The notes beneath the pieces are model-generated. The model was not told the DNA's origin and ran no database searches. It saw only the letters and a program-made list of their open reading frames with translations. From NCBI GenBank assembly GCA_038225475.1, contig JBBRRA010000008.1:62001-126000 (forward strand): a stretch of DNA of 64,000 bases, in the 5' to 3' direction. Each line of letters begins with the position of its first letter. Within the stretch, counting starts at the first letter, position 1. The position numbers were made by a program, and so were the translations under genes. Shown here one piece after another: positions 9,133 to 16,684 of the stretch. The DNA is from Polymorphobacter_B sp038225475 (GTDB taxonomy: Bacteria; Pseudomonadota; Alphaproteobacteria; Sphingomonadales; Sphingomonadaceae).

Positions 9133-9167
9133 GGGCCGCGCAGCGCTCGCTGCGCGGCCCTTTTCTT
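9133..9167 (+). terminator. Strong rho-independent terminator
   Basis: A 13-base perfect inverted repeat (9133-9145 with 9148-9160, arms GGGCCGCGCAGCG and CGCTGCGCGGCCC) is followed directly by TTTTCTTGT. It lies 28 bases after the stop of the small secreted protein. It is the clearest intrinsic terminator in the window. Confidence 0.92.
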
Positions 9168-9200
9168 GTCAAGCGCAGCGGTTGCCGCCACTAAGGGCGG

Positions 9201-9974
9201 ATGACCGACCATCTCGAACTATCGATCACCGACGGCGTCGCGCGGCTGTGCATCGATCGCCCGCAGCGCCGCAACGCGTTCAACCAGGCGATGTGGGCGG
9301 CGTTTCCGGCGCTCGTCGATCGCGCGATGGCTGATGCAGCGGTCCGCGTGCTGATCGTGCAGGCGGCGGTGCCCGGACCGTTTTGCGCCGGGGCTGATAT
9401 CGCTGAATTTGCCGATCGCTCGGGCGATCCCGCATGGCGCTCGGTCAATCAGGCGGCGATCCGCGCCACGCAGACCACGCTGGCGCGCGCGCCCAAGCCG
9501 ACGATCGCGCTGATCGAAGGCGATTGTATCGGCGGCGGCTGCGGAATCGCGCTGGCGTGCGACATGCGCGTCGCATCGCCGGCGGCACGCTTTGGCATCA
9601 CCCCGGCCAAGCTCGGGCTCGTCTATCCGCTCCACGATACGAAGTTGCTGGTCGATCTGGTCGGTCCGGGCCACGCCAGACGCATCCTTTTCACCGCACA
9701 ATTGCTCGATGCCGCCGAGGCCGCGCGGATCGGGCTGATCGAAATGCTCAGCGACGACCCGGCGGCGACGGTTGCCGATCTCGCCCGAAATATCATCGTA
9801 ACGTCGCCGTACACGCAACGCGCTGCAAAGGCCGTCGTGCAGCATATTCTCGACGGCGCGGTCGACGATGATCCGGGCTCCGCTGCGCAGTTCGATGCCG
9901 CGTTCGAAGGCGCAGACTTTGCCGAAGGCGTCGCGGCGTTCCTCGGCAAGCGGCCGCCGAGGTTCGGCGCATGA
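9201..9974 (+). CDS. Enoyl-CoA hydratase/isomerase family protein lacking the usual glutamates
   Basis: 257 residues with the crotonase fold: RPQRRNAFNQAMW, the oxyanion-hole segment FCAGADIAEF and GGGCGIALACDMRVAS. In classical hydratases the two catalytic Glu sit in GGGCELA and GQPEILLG. Here the matching stretches read GGGCGIA and GITPAKLG, so both are absent. It is probably a crotonase-fold enzyme with other chemistry (isomerase, decarboxylase or hydrolase types exist) rather than a true hydratase. Its stop overlaps the next start by ATGA at 9971-9974. Confidence 0.85.
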   Translation: MTDHLELSITDGVARLCIDRPQRRNAFNQAMWAAFPALVDRAMADAAVRVLIVQAAVPGPFCAGADIAEFADRSGDPAWRSVNQAAIRATQTTLARAPKPTIALIEGDCIGGGCGIALACDMRVASPAARFGITPAKLGLVYPLHDTKLLVDLVGPGHARRILFTAQLLDAAEAARIGLIEMLSDDPAATVADLARNIIVTSPYTQRAAKAVVQHILDGAVDDDPGSAAQFDAAFEGADFAEGVAAFLGKRPPRFGA

Positions 9975-10699
9975 CACTGCTGTTCGTCGCCGACCATGCC
10001 TCGGCGCACGTCCCGCCGGAAATCGACCTCGATATCCCCGACGCATGGCTCGCCGACCATATCGCCGTCGACATCGGCAGCGCCGCGTTGACGGCGGCAT
10101 TGCGGGCCCATTTCGACGCGCCGGCGGTGGTCGCCGCAGTCTCGCGGCTGGTGATCGACCTCAATCGCGAACCCGAGCGCGACGACTTGATCCCGGTGCT
10201 CAGCGACGGCAGGCGGATCGGCGGCAATGTCGGACTGGCGGCGACCGAGCGGCAGCGGCGCATCGACATTTACTTCACCCCGTATCACGCGTCGATCAGG
10301 GCCGCGATTGAACGCGCGCGGCCGCTGCTGATCGTGTCGGTGCATAGTTTCACGCCGGCGCTCGCGAGCCGCGACGAGGCGCGGCCGTGGCCGATCGGAA
10401 TCCTGTACAACCGCGATGACCGGGCGGCGCGAACCGCGCTGGCATGGCTGCGCGAGCACGGAATAAACGCCGGAGACAATCTGCCATACTCGGGCCGCGA
10501 CCTCAACTATACGATGAACCGCCACGCCGAAGGAAATGGAATTGCTTATCTCGGCATCGAAGTGCGTCAGGATTTACTGGTCGACGCGGGCGGCATTGCG
10601 GCATGGGCCGGGCGGCTTGCGGCTCTGATCGAGCATGTTCGGTTGACGCTCGGGGCTCCGGTCGGCCAAGACAGCGACCGAAGCGGGGAAGCAGCATGA
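9971..10699 (+). CDS. N-formylglutamate amidohydrolase family protein
   Basis: 242 residues. Family signs are LLFVADHASAHVPP at the start, VIDLNREPERDDLIP, IVSVHSFTP, GILYNRDDR and YLGIEVRQDLL. The characterised member removes the formyl group from N-formyl-L-glutamate in histidine degradation. No hut genes are nearby, so the substrate here is open; many alphaproteobacteria carry such stand-alone paralogues. It is translationally coupled on both sides, by ATGA with the crotonase gene and ATGA with ilvD. Confidence 0.87.
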   Translation: MTLLFVADHASAHVPPEIDLDIPDAWLADHIAVDIGSAALTAALRAHFDAPAVVAAVSRLVIDLNREPERDDLIPVLSDGRRIGGNVGLAATERQRRIDIYFTPYHASIRAAIERARPLLIVSVHSFTPALASRDEARPWPIGILYNRDDRAARTALAWLREHGINAGDNLPYSGRDLNYTMNRHAEGNGIAYLGIEVRQDLLVDAGGIAAWAGRLAALIEHVRLTLGAPVGQDSDRSGEAA

Positions 10700-12414
10700 C
10701 ATCGTTCGACAAAAGCAAATTGCCCAGCCGCCATGTCACCGTCGGGCCCGAACGGGCACCGCACCGGTCGTATTATTACGCGATGGGCCTGACCGCCGAA
10801 GACATCGCGAAGCCGTTTGTCGGCGTGGTGTCGTGCTGGAACGAAGCCGCGCCGTGCAATACCGCGCTCGACCGGCAGGCGCGCGTCGCTAAGGACGGCG
10901 TCATCGCTGGCGGTGGCACGCCACGCATGTTCACGACGATCACCGTCACCGACGGCATTGCGATGGGCCATCAGGGCATGAAATCGTCCTTGGTCTCGCG
11001 CGATGTCATCGCCGATTCGGTCGAACTGACGATGCGCGGCCACAGCTATGATGCGCTGGTCGGAATCGCTGGGTGCGACAAGTCGCTGCCGGGCCTGATG
11101 ATGGCGATGCTGCGGCTGAACGTGCCGAGCGTGTTCATGTACGGCGGGTCGATTTTGCCGGGCCGGTTTCAGGGCAAGGACGTTACCGTCGTCGACGTGT
11201 TCGAAGCGGTCGGGCGGCATGCGGCGGGAACCTGCCCGCTCGCCGAGCTGATCGCGCTCGAAAAGGTTGCCTGTCCCGGCGACGGCGCATGCGGCGGGCA
11301 GTTTACCGCGAACACGATGGCGTGCGTTTCCGAAGCGATCGGGCTGGCGCTGCCTGGTTCGGCGGGAGCGCCCGCGCCCTATGTCAGCCGCGACGAATAT
11401 GCGCGCGCCAGCGGCGAGGCCGTCATGCGACTGATCGCTAGCCAATTGCGGCCGCGTGACATCTGCACGCGCAAAGCCTTTGAAAATGCGGCGACTGTTG
11501 TTGCTGCAACCGGCGGCTCGACCAACGCCGCGCTGCATCTGCCGGCAATGGCGGCGGAGGCTGGTATCGTGTTCGATCTGTTCGATGTTGCCGAAATTTT
11601 CAAGCGGACGCCCTATATCGCCGACTTGAAGCCCGGCGGGCGCTATGTCGCCAAGGATTTATTCGAGGCGGGCGGCGTCCAGATGGTGATGAAAACGCTG
11701 CTCGAAGGCGGGTTCCTCCACGGCGACTGCATGACGGTTACCGGGCACACGATCGCCGAAAACCTCGAAGCGACGGCATGGCACGCCGATCAGGATGTCG
11801 TCCGCCGCGTCAGCAATCCGATCACCCCGACCGGCGGCGTAGTCGGATTGCGCGGCAGCCTTGCTCCCGAGGGTGCGATCGTCAAAGTCGCCGGCATGGC
11901 GGTGCAGCAATTCGCCGGGCCGGCGCGGGTGTTCGACTGCGAGGAAGACTGTTTCGCCGCCGTCGAAGCCAAGCAATTTGCCGAGGGCGATGTGCTCGTG
12001 ATCCGTTACGAAGGGCCACGCGGCGGGCCGGGGATGCGCGAGATGCTGTCGACGACGGCGGCGCTGTACGGGCAGGGCATGGGCGACAAGGTCGCGCTGA
12101 TCACCGATGGGCGGTTTTCGGGCGCGACGCGCGGCTTTTGCATTGGCCACGTCGGTCCTGAAGCGGCGGTCGGCGGGCCGATCGCGCTGATCGAAAATGG
12201 CGACATCATCCGCATCGATGCTGTCGAAGGCACGATCGAACTCGATGTCGACGACACCGAACTGGCACGCCGCCGCGCCGCATGGCGCCCGCGTGAGACG
12301 AATTACCAGTCGGGCGCGCTATGGAAATATGCGCAGGGCGTTGGCCCGGCGCGGTTCGGCGCGCTGACGCATCCGGGTGCGGCGGCCGAGCGCCACATGT
12401 ACGCCGATATTTAG
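10696..12414 (+). CDS. ilvD: Dihydroxy-acid dehydratase
   Basis: 572 residues, normal length. It makes 2-oxo acids from 2,3-dihydroxy-isovalerate and -methylvalerate in valine and isoleucine synthesis. The iron-sulfur cysteines are in CWNEAAPCNTA, GCDKSLPG and GDGACGGQFTANTM; TDGRFSGATRG is the C-terminal signature. The ATG at 10696 overlaps the previous stop (ATGA) and has GGGGA upstream. The IlvD/EDD family also includes sugar-acid dehydratases, but the sequence reads as IlvD. It ends tail to tail with the lipoprotein gene, sharing TTAG at 12411-12414. Confidence 0.95.
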   Translation: MTSFDKSKLPSRHVTVGPERAPHRSYYYAMGLTAEDIAKPFVGVVSCWNEAAPCNTALDRQARVAKDGVIAGGGTPRMFTTITVTDGIAMGHQGMKSSLVSRDVIADSVELTMRGHSYDALVGIAGCDKSLPGLMMAMLRLNVPSVFMYGGSILPGRFQGKDVTVVDVFEAVGRHAAGTCPLAELIALEKVACPGDGACGGQFTANTMACVSEAIGLALPGSAGAPAPYVSRDEYARASGEAVMRLIASQLRPRDICTRKAFENAATVVAATGGSTNAALHLPAMAAEAGIVFDLFDVAEIFKRTPYIADLKPGGRYVAKDLFEAGGVQMVMKTLLEGGFLHGDCMTVTGHTIAENLEATAWHADQDVVRRVSNPITPTGGVVGLRGSLAPEGAIVKVAGMAVQQFAGPARVFDCEEDCFAAVEAKQFAEGDVLVIRYEGPRGGPGMREMLSTTAALYGQGMGDKVALITDGRFSGATRGFCIGHVGPEAAVGGPIALIENGDIIRIDAVEGTIELDVDDTELARRRAAWRPRETNYQSGALWKYAQGVGPARFGALTHPGAAAERHMYADI

Positions 12415-12644
12415 AACAGCCCGAACCAGTGTCCCGACCGGTTGTGGCGCGGCGGCTTGGCCGTGGCGGGTGACGCCGCAGCGCCGGGCATCGGGCGGAT
12501 CTGCGACAGCACGGGATCGCCGCGCCCGTCGCGGGGGACTTCCGCGCCTGGCGCTTCGCGGCGCACCCCGGTGTACAGCGGCGAGGGCACGCATGCGCCG
12601 AGCAGCGCCACAGCAGTTCCGGCGATCAATATGGTACGGATCAT
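12411..12644 (-). CDS. Small predicted lipoprotein
   Basis: 77 residues. MIRTILIAGTAVALLGAC is a short signal sequence ending in a lipobox (LLGAC). The lipidated Cys would sit at residue 18. The remaining 59 residues are Pro/Arg-rich without a recognisable domain. It is convergent with ilvD, the stop codons overlapping by four bases, and divergent from nnr with only about 28-40 bases between starts, so a shared promoter region is likely. Confidence 0.7.
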   Translation of the reverse strand: MIRTILIAGTAVALLGACVPSPLYTGVRREAPGAEVPRDGRGDPVLSQIRPMPGAAASPATAKPPRHNRSGHWFGLF

Positions 12645-12684
12645 GTCCCGCCTGTTACATCAGCGCGCGATCATGGCAAGCAAG

Positions 12685-14091
12685 ATGACCCGGCACCCGA
12701 TCCTGACTGTCGCCGAAATGCGCGCCGCCGAGGCTGCCGCGATGGCTGCAGGCGTCGATGAATTCGCGTTGATGGACCGTGCCTGCGCGGCTGCAGCGAC
12801 CGCGATCATGGCATTCGGCGTACCGCGCGACGTGCTGGTGGTGTGCGGCGCGGGCAACAACGGCGGCGACGGCTATGGCATCGCGCGGTATCTCGCGGCG
12901 GCGGGCTTTGCGGTGCGGGTCGCGGCAGTGCGCCCCGCTGCAACGCCTGCAGCTGCAGCGATGGCGGCGCGCTGGCACGGCCCGGTCGAGACGCTTGCCG
13001 CTGCCAGCCCCGCCGCAACGCTGGTCGACGCGGTGTTCGGCATCGGACTGACGCGCATGCTCGACCCGACGTTGCGCGCGCCGCTGTCCGCGTTGGCGCA
13101 CGCCGCTCGACGCTGCGTGGCGATCGATGTGCCGAGCGGCATTGCCACCGACGACGCGGCCGATCTTGGGGCGTTTGCACGTGCCGACCTGACCGTGGCG
13201 TTCGGGGCGCTCAAGCCGGCGCATGTGCTCGAGCCCGGGCGGTCGTGGGGCGGGCGCGTCGTTGTCGCCGATATCGGGCTTGGCACACCGGCCTCGACGC
13301 TGCACCGGATCGGTCCGCCGCACCTCGCACCGCTGCCCGCAACCGCGCACAAATATTCTCGCGGCAGCGTGCTGGTGCTCGGCGGACCGCCGGGACACGG
13401 TGGCGCGGCGCGGCTGGCGGCGCGCGCGGCGCTGCGCAGCGGGGCAGGGCTGGCGATGCTCGCGGTGTCGCCCGAGGCGCTCGCCGAAAACGCCGCGCGG
13501 CTCGACGCGGTGATGCTGGCGGCGGTGGCGGACCCGGCAGCGCTTGCGGCGCTGCTGCTGGCGCGGCGCTTTACGGCGGTCGCAGCCGGGCCTGGGTTGG
13601 GCGCGGCTGGCCGGCCGATGGTCGAAGCGCTGCTGGCGCACGGCGCACCCGCGGTGCTCGACGCCGATGTGTTTACGCTGTTTGCGGCGAACCCTGAGGC
13701 GCTGCGTTCGGTGCTGTGCGGTCCGGCGGTGCTGACCCCGCACGAAGGCGAGTTCGAGAGGCTGTTCGGTGCGCTGCCGGGGTCGAAGGTCGACCGCGTC
13801 CGCGCCGCGGCGCAGCGTGTCGGTGCCGTCGTGCTGCTCAAGGGGGCCGACACGGTGATCGCCGCGCCCGACGGCCGCGCGGCGGTCAACACGCATGCCA
13901 GCGCGCGGCTGGCGACGGCGGGGTCGGGCGACGTGCTGACCGGTGTCATCGCCGCGCTGCTCGCGCAGGGCCATGCACCGTTCGACGCGGCGTGTGCGGC
14001 GGCGTGGCTGCACGGCGATGCGGGATTGCGCGGCGGCCCCGGACTGATCGCCGACGATCTGCCCGAATTGATCGCCGCAGCGTTGGCATGA
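12685..14091 (+). CDS. nnr: Bifunctional NAD(P)H-hydrate epimerase / ADP-dependent dehydratase
   Basis: About 468 residues. It repairs hydrated NAD(P)H: the N-terminal YjeF_N domain epimerises NAD(P)HX (VVCGAGNNGGDGYGIARYL, VDAVFGIGLT), and the C-terminal domain dehydrates it with ADP (LGGPPGHGGAARLA, VLTPHEGEFERLFG, LATAGSGDVLTGVIAALL). The frame is open from 12442, but homology begins at ILTVAEMRAAE. The ATGs at 12673 and 12685 are both possible, with no strong ribosome site for either. The stop overlaps the methyltransferase start by ATGA. Confidence 0.94.
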   Translation: MTRHPILTVAEMRAAEAAAMAAGVDEFALMDRACAAAATAIMAFGVPRDVLVVCGAGNNGGDGYGIARYLAAAGFAVRVAAVRPAATPAAAAMAARWHGPVETLAAASPAATLVDAVFGIGLTRMLDPTLRAPLSALAHAARRCVAIDVPSGIATDDAADLGAFARADLTVAFGALKPAHVLEPGRSWGGRVVVADIGLGTPASTLHRIGPPHLAPLPATAHKYSRGSVLVLGGPPGHGGAARLAARAALRSGAGLAMLAVSPEALAENAARLDAVMLAAVADPAALAALLLARRFTAVAAGPGLGAAGRPMVEALLAHGAPAVLDADVFTLFAANPEALRSVLCGPAVLTPHEGEFERLFGALPGSKVDRVRAAAQRVGAVVLLKGADTVIAAPDGRAAVNTHASARLATAGSGDVLTGVIAALLAQGHAPFDAACAAAWLHGDAGLRGGPGLIADDLPELIAAALA

Positions 14092-15287
14092 GCGACTGGA
14101 TTCCCATCGTCCGGCTGGCGTCGCGCGGCGACGGCGTGACCGCCGACGGGCGCTTCGTCGCCGCAACGGTACCCGGCGACGCGGTTCGCTTCGATCCGTT
14201 CGAGCTGCGCCCCGGCCCCGACCATGCGACGCCGCCGTGCCGCCACTTCCCCGAATGCGGCGGCTGCCAGTTGCAGCATGTCGCCGATGACGCTTATTGC
14301 GCATGGGCGACGGCACGCATCCTTGCTGCGCTCGATGCGGCGCGGATCGCGGTCGGGTCGGTCGAGCCGATCGCGCTGTCGCCGCCGCGCAGCCGCCGCC
14401 GCGCCGCGCTGCGCGCCGTCAAGCGCGGTGGCGGGCTGGTGCTCGGCTTCAACGCCGACGCGAGCCACCGTATCATCGACATGCGCGAATGCTTTGTGCT
14501 GACGCCGCAGCTGTTCGCGCTGGTGGCTCCGCTGCGTGCGCTACTTGCGGCGCTGCTGCGCGACGGGCAGGGGGCGGGTGTGTCGCTGACCGCCAGCGAC
14601 TGCGGCATCGACGTGTTGCTTGCCGGGATCGAGGCGCAGGACCTTGCCGACATCGAGCGGCTGTCGGCGTTTGCAGCGACGCACGATCTCACGCGGTTGT
14701 CGGTCGAGGGTGAGCGCGGCGTCGAGACGCTGACCGAGGCGCGCGCGCCGTTCGTGCGCTTCGGCGGCGTTCCGGTTTATCTGCCGCCCGCGCCGTTCCT
14801 GCAGGCGACGCGCGAGGGCGAAGCCGCGTTGCAGGCGGCGGTGATCGCGGCCTGTAGCGGTGCCCGGTCGGTCGCTGACCTGTTTTGCGGATTGGGGACG
14901 TTCGCGCTGCCGCTGGCGGTGCACGCCAAGGTCTATGCCGCCGATGCCGGCGGTGCGGCGGTCGCCGCATTGACCGCGGCTGCACGCGGGTTGCCCATGC
15001 TCGTCGAACACCGCGACCTGTTCCGGAAACCGCTGACGATCGCCGAACTCGGGCGCTTCGATGCGGTGGTCTTCGATCCGCCACGCGCCGGTGCGGCGGC
15101 GCAGGTCGCCGTGCTGGCGGCTGCCGATGTCCCAACGATTGTTGCGGTATCGTGCAATCCCAATACGTTCGCACGTGATGCTGCGGCATTGTGCGAGGCC
15201 GGTTACCGGCTCGAGCGGCTTTGGCCGGTGGGGCAATTCCGCTGGTCGACGCATGTCGAGCTGGTCGCGCGCTTCGTGCGGAACTGA
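14088..15287 (+). CDS. RumA/TrmA-type 23S rRNA or tRNA (uracil-5)-methyltransferase
   Basis: 399 residues. The N-terminal iron-sulfur cysteines are in CRHFPECGGCQLQH. The SAM fold is marked by SVADLFCGLGTFALPLA, then FDPPRAGAAAQ, and the nucleophilic Cys region VSCNPNTFARDAAAL. The family makes 5-methyluridine in rRNA (RlmC/RlmD) or tRNA (TrmA). The [4Fe-4S] motif favours the RlmD/RlmC group; the exact site cannot be assigned by eye. The TRAM domain of RlmD appears reduced or absent at the start. It overlaps nnr by ATGA. Confidence 0.88.
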   Translation: MSDWIPIVRLASRGDGVTADGRFVAATVPGDAVRFDPFELRPGPDHATPPCRHFPECGGCQLQHVADDAYCAWATARILAALDAARIAVGSVEPIALSPPRSRRRAALRAVKRGGGLVLGFNADASHRIIDMRECFVLTPQLFALVAPLRALLAALLRDGQGAGVSLTASDCGIDVLLAGIEAQDLADIERLSAFAATHDLTRLSVEGERGVETLTEARAPFVRFGGVPVYLPPAPFLQATREGEAALQAAVIAACSGARSVADLFCGLGTFALPLAVHAKVYAADAGGAAVAALTAAARGLPMLVEHRDLFRKPLTIAELGRFDAVVFDPPRAGAAAQVAVLAAADVPTIVAVSCNPNTFARDAAALCEAGYRLERLWPVGQFRWSTHVELVARFVRN

Positions 15288-15305
15288 CGGCAACAGGGGG
15301 CTTCG

Positions 15306-15524
15306 ATGAGCGACGAAACACGCGACAGCAACGGCAGCATCCTTGCCGACGGCGACAATGTTACGCTGATCAAGGATTTAAAGGTCAAGGGCACATCGGT
15401 CACGATCAAGCGTGGCACGATGGTCAAGGGAATCCGCTTGACCGGCAACCCGGACGAAATCGACTGCCGCGTCGACAAGGTGAAGGGGCTCGTTCTGCGG
15501 ACCGAATTCGTCCGCAAGGCTTGA
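15306..15524 (+). CDS. YjdM/PhnA C-terminal domain protein, without the zinc ribbon
   Basis: 72 residues. GDNVTLIKDLKVKGTS, TIKRGTMVKGIRLT and IDCRVDKVKGLVLRTEFVRK match the C-terminal domain of the YjdM family (formerly called PhnA, alkylphosphonate-associated; role unknown). Usual members have an N-terminal zinc ribbon of about 40 residues, which is missing here. AGGGGG lies upstream of the ATG. Its last 147 bases are antisense to the extended 3' end of the deoxyhypusine synthase-like gene. Confidence 0.85.
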   Translation: MSDETRDSNGSILADGDNVTLIKDLKVKGTSVTIKRGTMVKGIRLTGNPDEIDCRVDKVKGLVLRTEFVRKA

Positions 15525-16583
15525 GCCCGCGCCGCCTCGGGCGAACATCTTGCCATAGGCGCGCTTTGCCCGATCCTTCCAGTGGCCGCGGTGATACGCG
15601 TCGGAGGCGAGCAGCGGCATCACCGACCCGGCTTCAGCGAACACCATCTGCTCGAGCGCGGTCGAGACCTTGCCCCAGCTCGCGGCTTCCTTGAGCGTCG
15701 ATGACGAGCATGCGCCGTCCCGGGTGTCGGCGACGGTGATCTGCACGGCGTATTTGTGGACGTCGACATCATGGCCAAGGATTTCGGCGCAGACGACGGT
15801 GTCCTGGATGAAGTTCTTGGGCACACCGCCGCCGATCATCAGCAGCCCAGTGACGCCGGCCTTGATCTTGATGTCGGTCAGTTCGCGGAAGTCGGCGATC
15901 GCGTCGAGCACCATGTACGGCTGGCCCGCCTTGGCGCGTTCGACCTGATGCTTCACCAGACCGAAGCCGGCCGACGAATCGACGAACGCCGGGCAGAAGA
16001 TCGGCACGTCATGCTCATACGCCAGCTTGACGAGGCTGTTGTCCTTCTTGCCATGCTCGCTCAGATACTTGCCCATTTCGCGGATGAACGCGCGGCTCGA
16101 ATAGGGCTTGGCCTCGAGGCCCTGCGCGATCTCGAAGATCGTGTGGTCGCAGTCCTGCAACTGCTCCTCGTCGATATAGGTGTCATAGATCCGGTCGATA
16201 TACAGCGAGCGGAGGACGTTATCGTCGGGGATTTCAAGCGCTTGATAATGCTTGTGGCCAAGCCCTTCGAAGAAATCCATGTCGACGATCGTGGCCCCGG
16301 TGGCGACGATGCCGTCGATCATGTTGTTCGCCAGCAGGTCGGCATACAGGTCCATGCACCCGCCCGCGCTGGTCGAGCCGGCGATGACAAGAAAGATCGA
16401 GCAGTCCTTGTCCGCCAGCATCTGGTTGTAGATGCCGGTGGCGCGCGCCAGATCGCGGCTGGTAAAGCTCATGCCGCCCATCTGGTCGATGATCGGTCGC
16501 GCGTCGAAGCTCTTGATGTCGATGTGGCGCACTTCGGTCGACAGCAGCTCGGCCTTGCGCTGCGCGTTGATCTGGTCGGTCAT
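15378..16583 (-). CDS. Deoxyhypusine synthase-like protein (possible homospermidine synthase)
   Basis: 401 residues from the ATG at 16583 (GGAG upstream). The NAD-binding fold shows as IFLVIAGSTSAGGCMDLYADLL, GVTGLLMIGGGVPKNFIQDT and VQITVADTRDGACSSSTL; the catalytic Lys sits in ASWGKVST at about residue 304. Eukaryotic relatives transfer an aminobutyl group from spermidine to eIF5A, which bacteria lack. With ornithine decarboxylase next door, an aminobutyl transfer giving homospermidine is a fair inference. Homology seems to stop near YGKMF; about 54 extra residues follow because no stop occurs until 15378, inside the antisense yjdM-like gene. Confidence 0.85.
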   Translation of the reverse strand: MTDQINAQRKAELLSTEVRHIDIKSFDARPIIDQMGGMSFTSRDLARATGIYNQMLADKDCSIFLVIAGSTSAGGCMDLYADLLANNMIDGIVATGATIVDMDFFEGLGHKHYQALEIPDDNVLRSLYIDRIYDTYIDEEQLQDCDHTIFEIAQGLEAKPYSSRAFIREMGKYLSEHGKKDNSLVKLAYEHDVPIFCPAFVDSSAGFGLVKHQVERAKAGQPYMVLDAIADFRELTDIKIKAGVTGLLMIGGGVPKNFIQDTVVCAEILGHDVDVHKYAVQITVADTRDGACSSSTLKEAASWGKVSTALEQMVFAEAGSVMPLLASDAYHRGHWKDRAKRAYGKMFARGGAGSSLADEFGPQNEPLHLVDAAVDFVRVAGQADSLDHRATLDRDRCALDL

Positions 16584-16657
16584 GGGTCTACTCCGGATAC
16601 CTTGCCGCTCCCCGTCCGGCACGCGCGGGATCGGGGTCGGGTGTCTGTTCGAATGCG

Positions 16658-16681
16658 GGCGGCACCGCAACCGGTGCCGCC
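16658..16681 (-). terminator. Strong hairpin just after ornithine decarboxylase
   Basis: A perfect 10-base stem (GGCGGCACCG with CGGTGCCGCC, four-base loop) begins four bases after the decarboxylase stop on the minus strand. No T-tract follows, so it may be an attenuator, a processing site or a weak terminator. It separates the decarboxylase from the downstream deoxyhypusine synthase-like gene and could make their expression unequal. Confidence 0.5.
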
Positions 16682-16684
16682 GCG

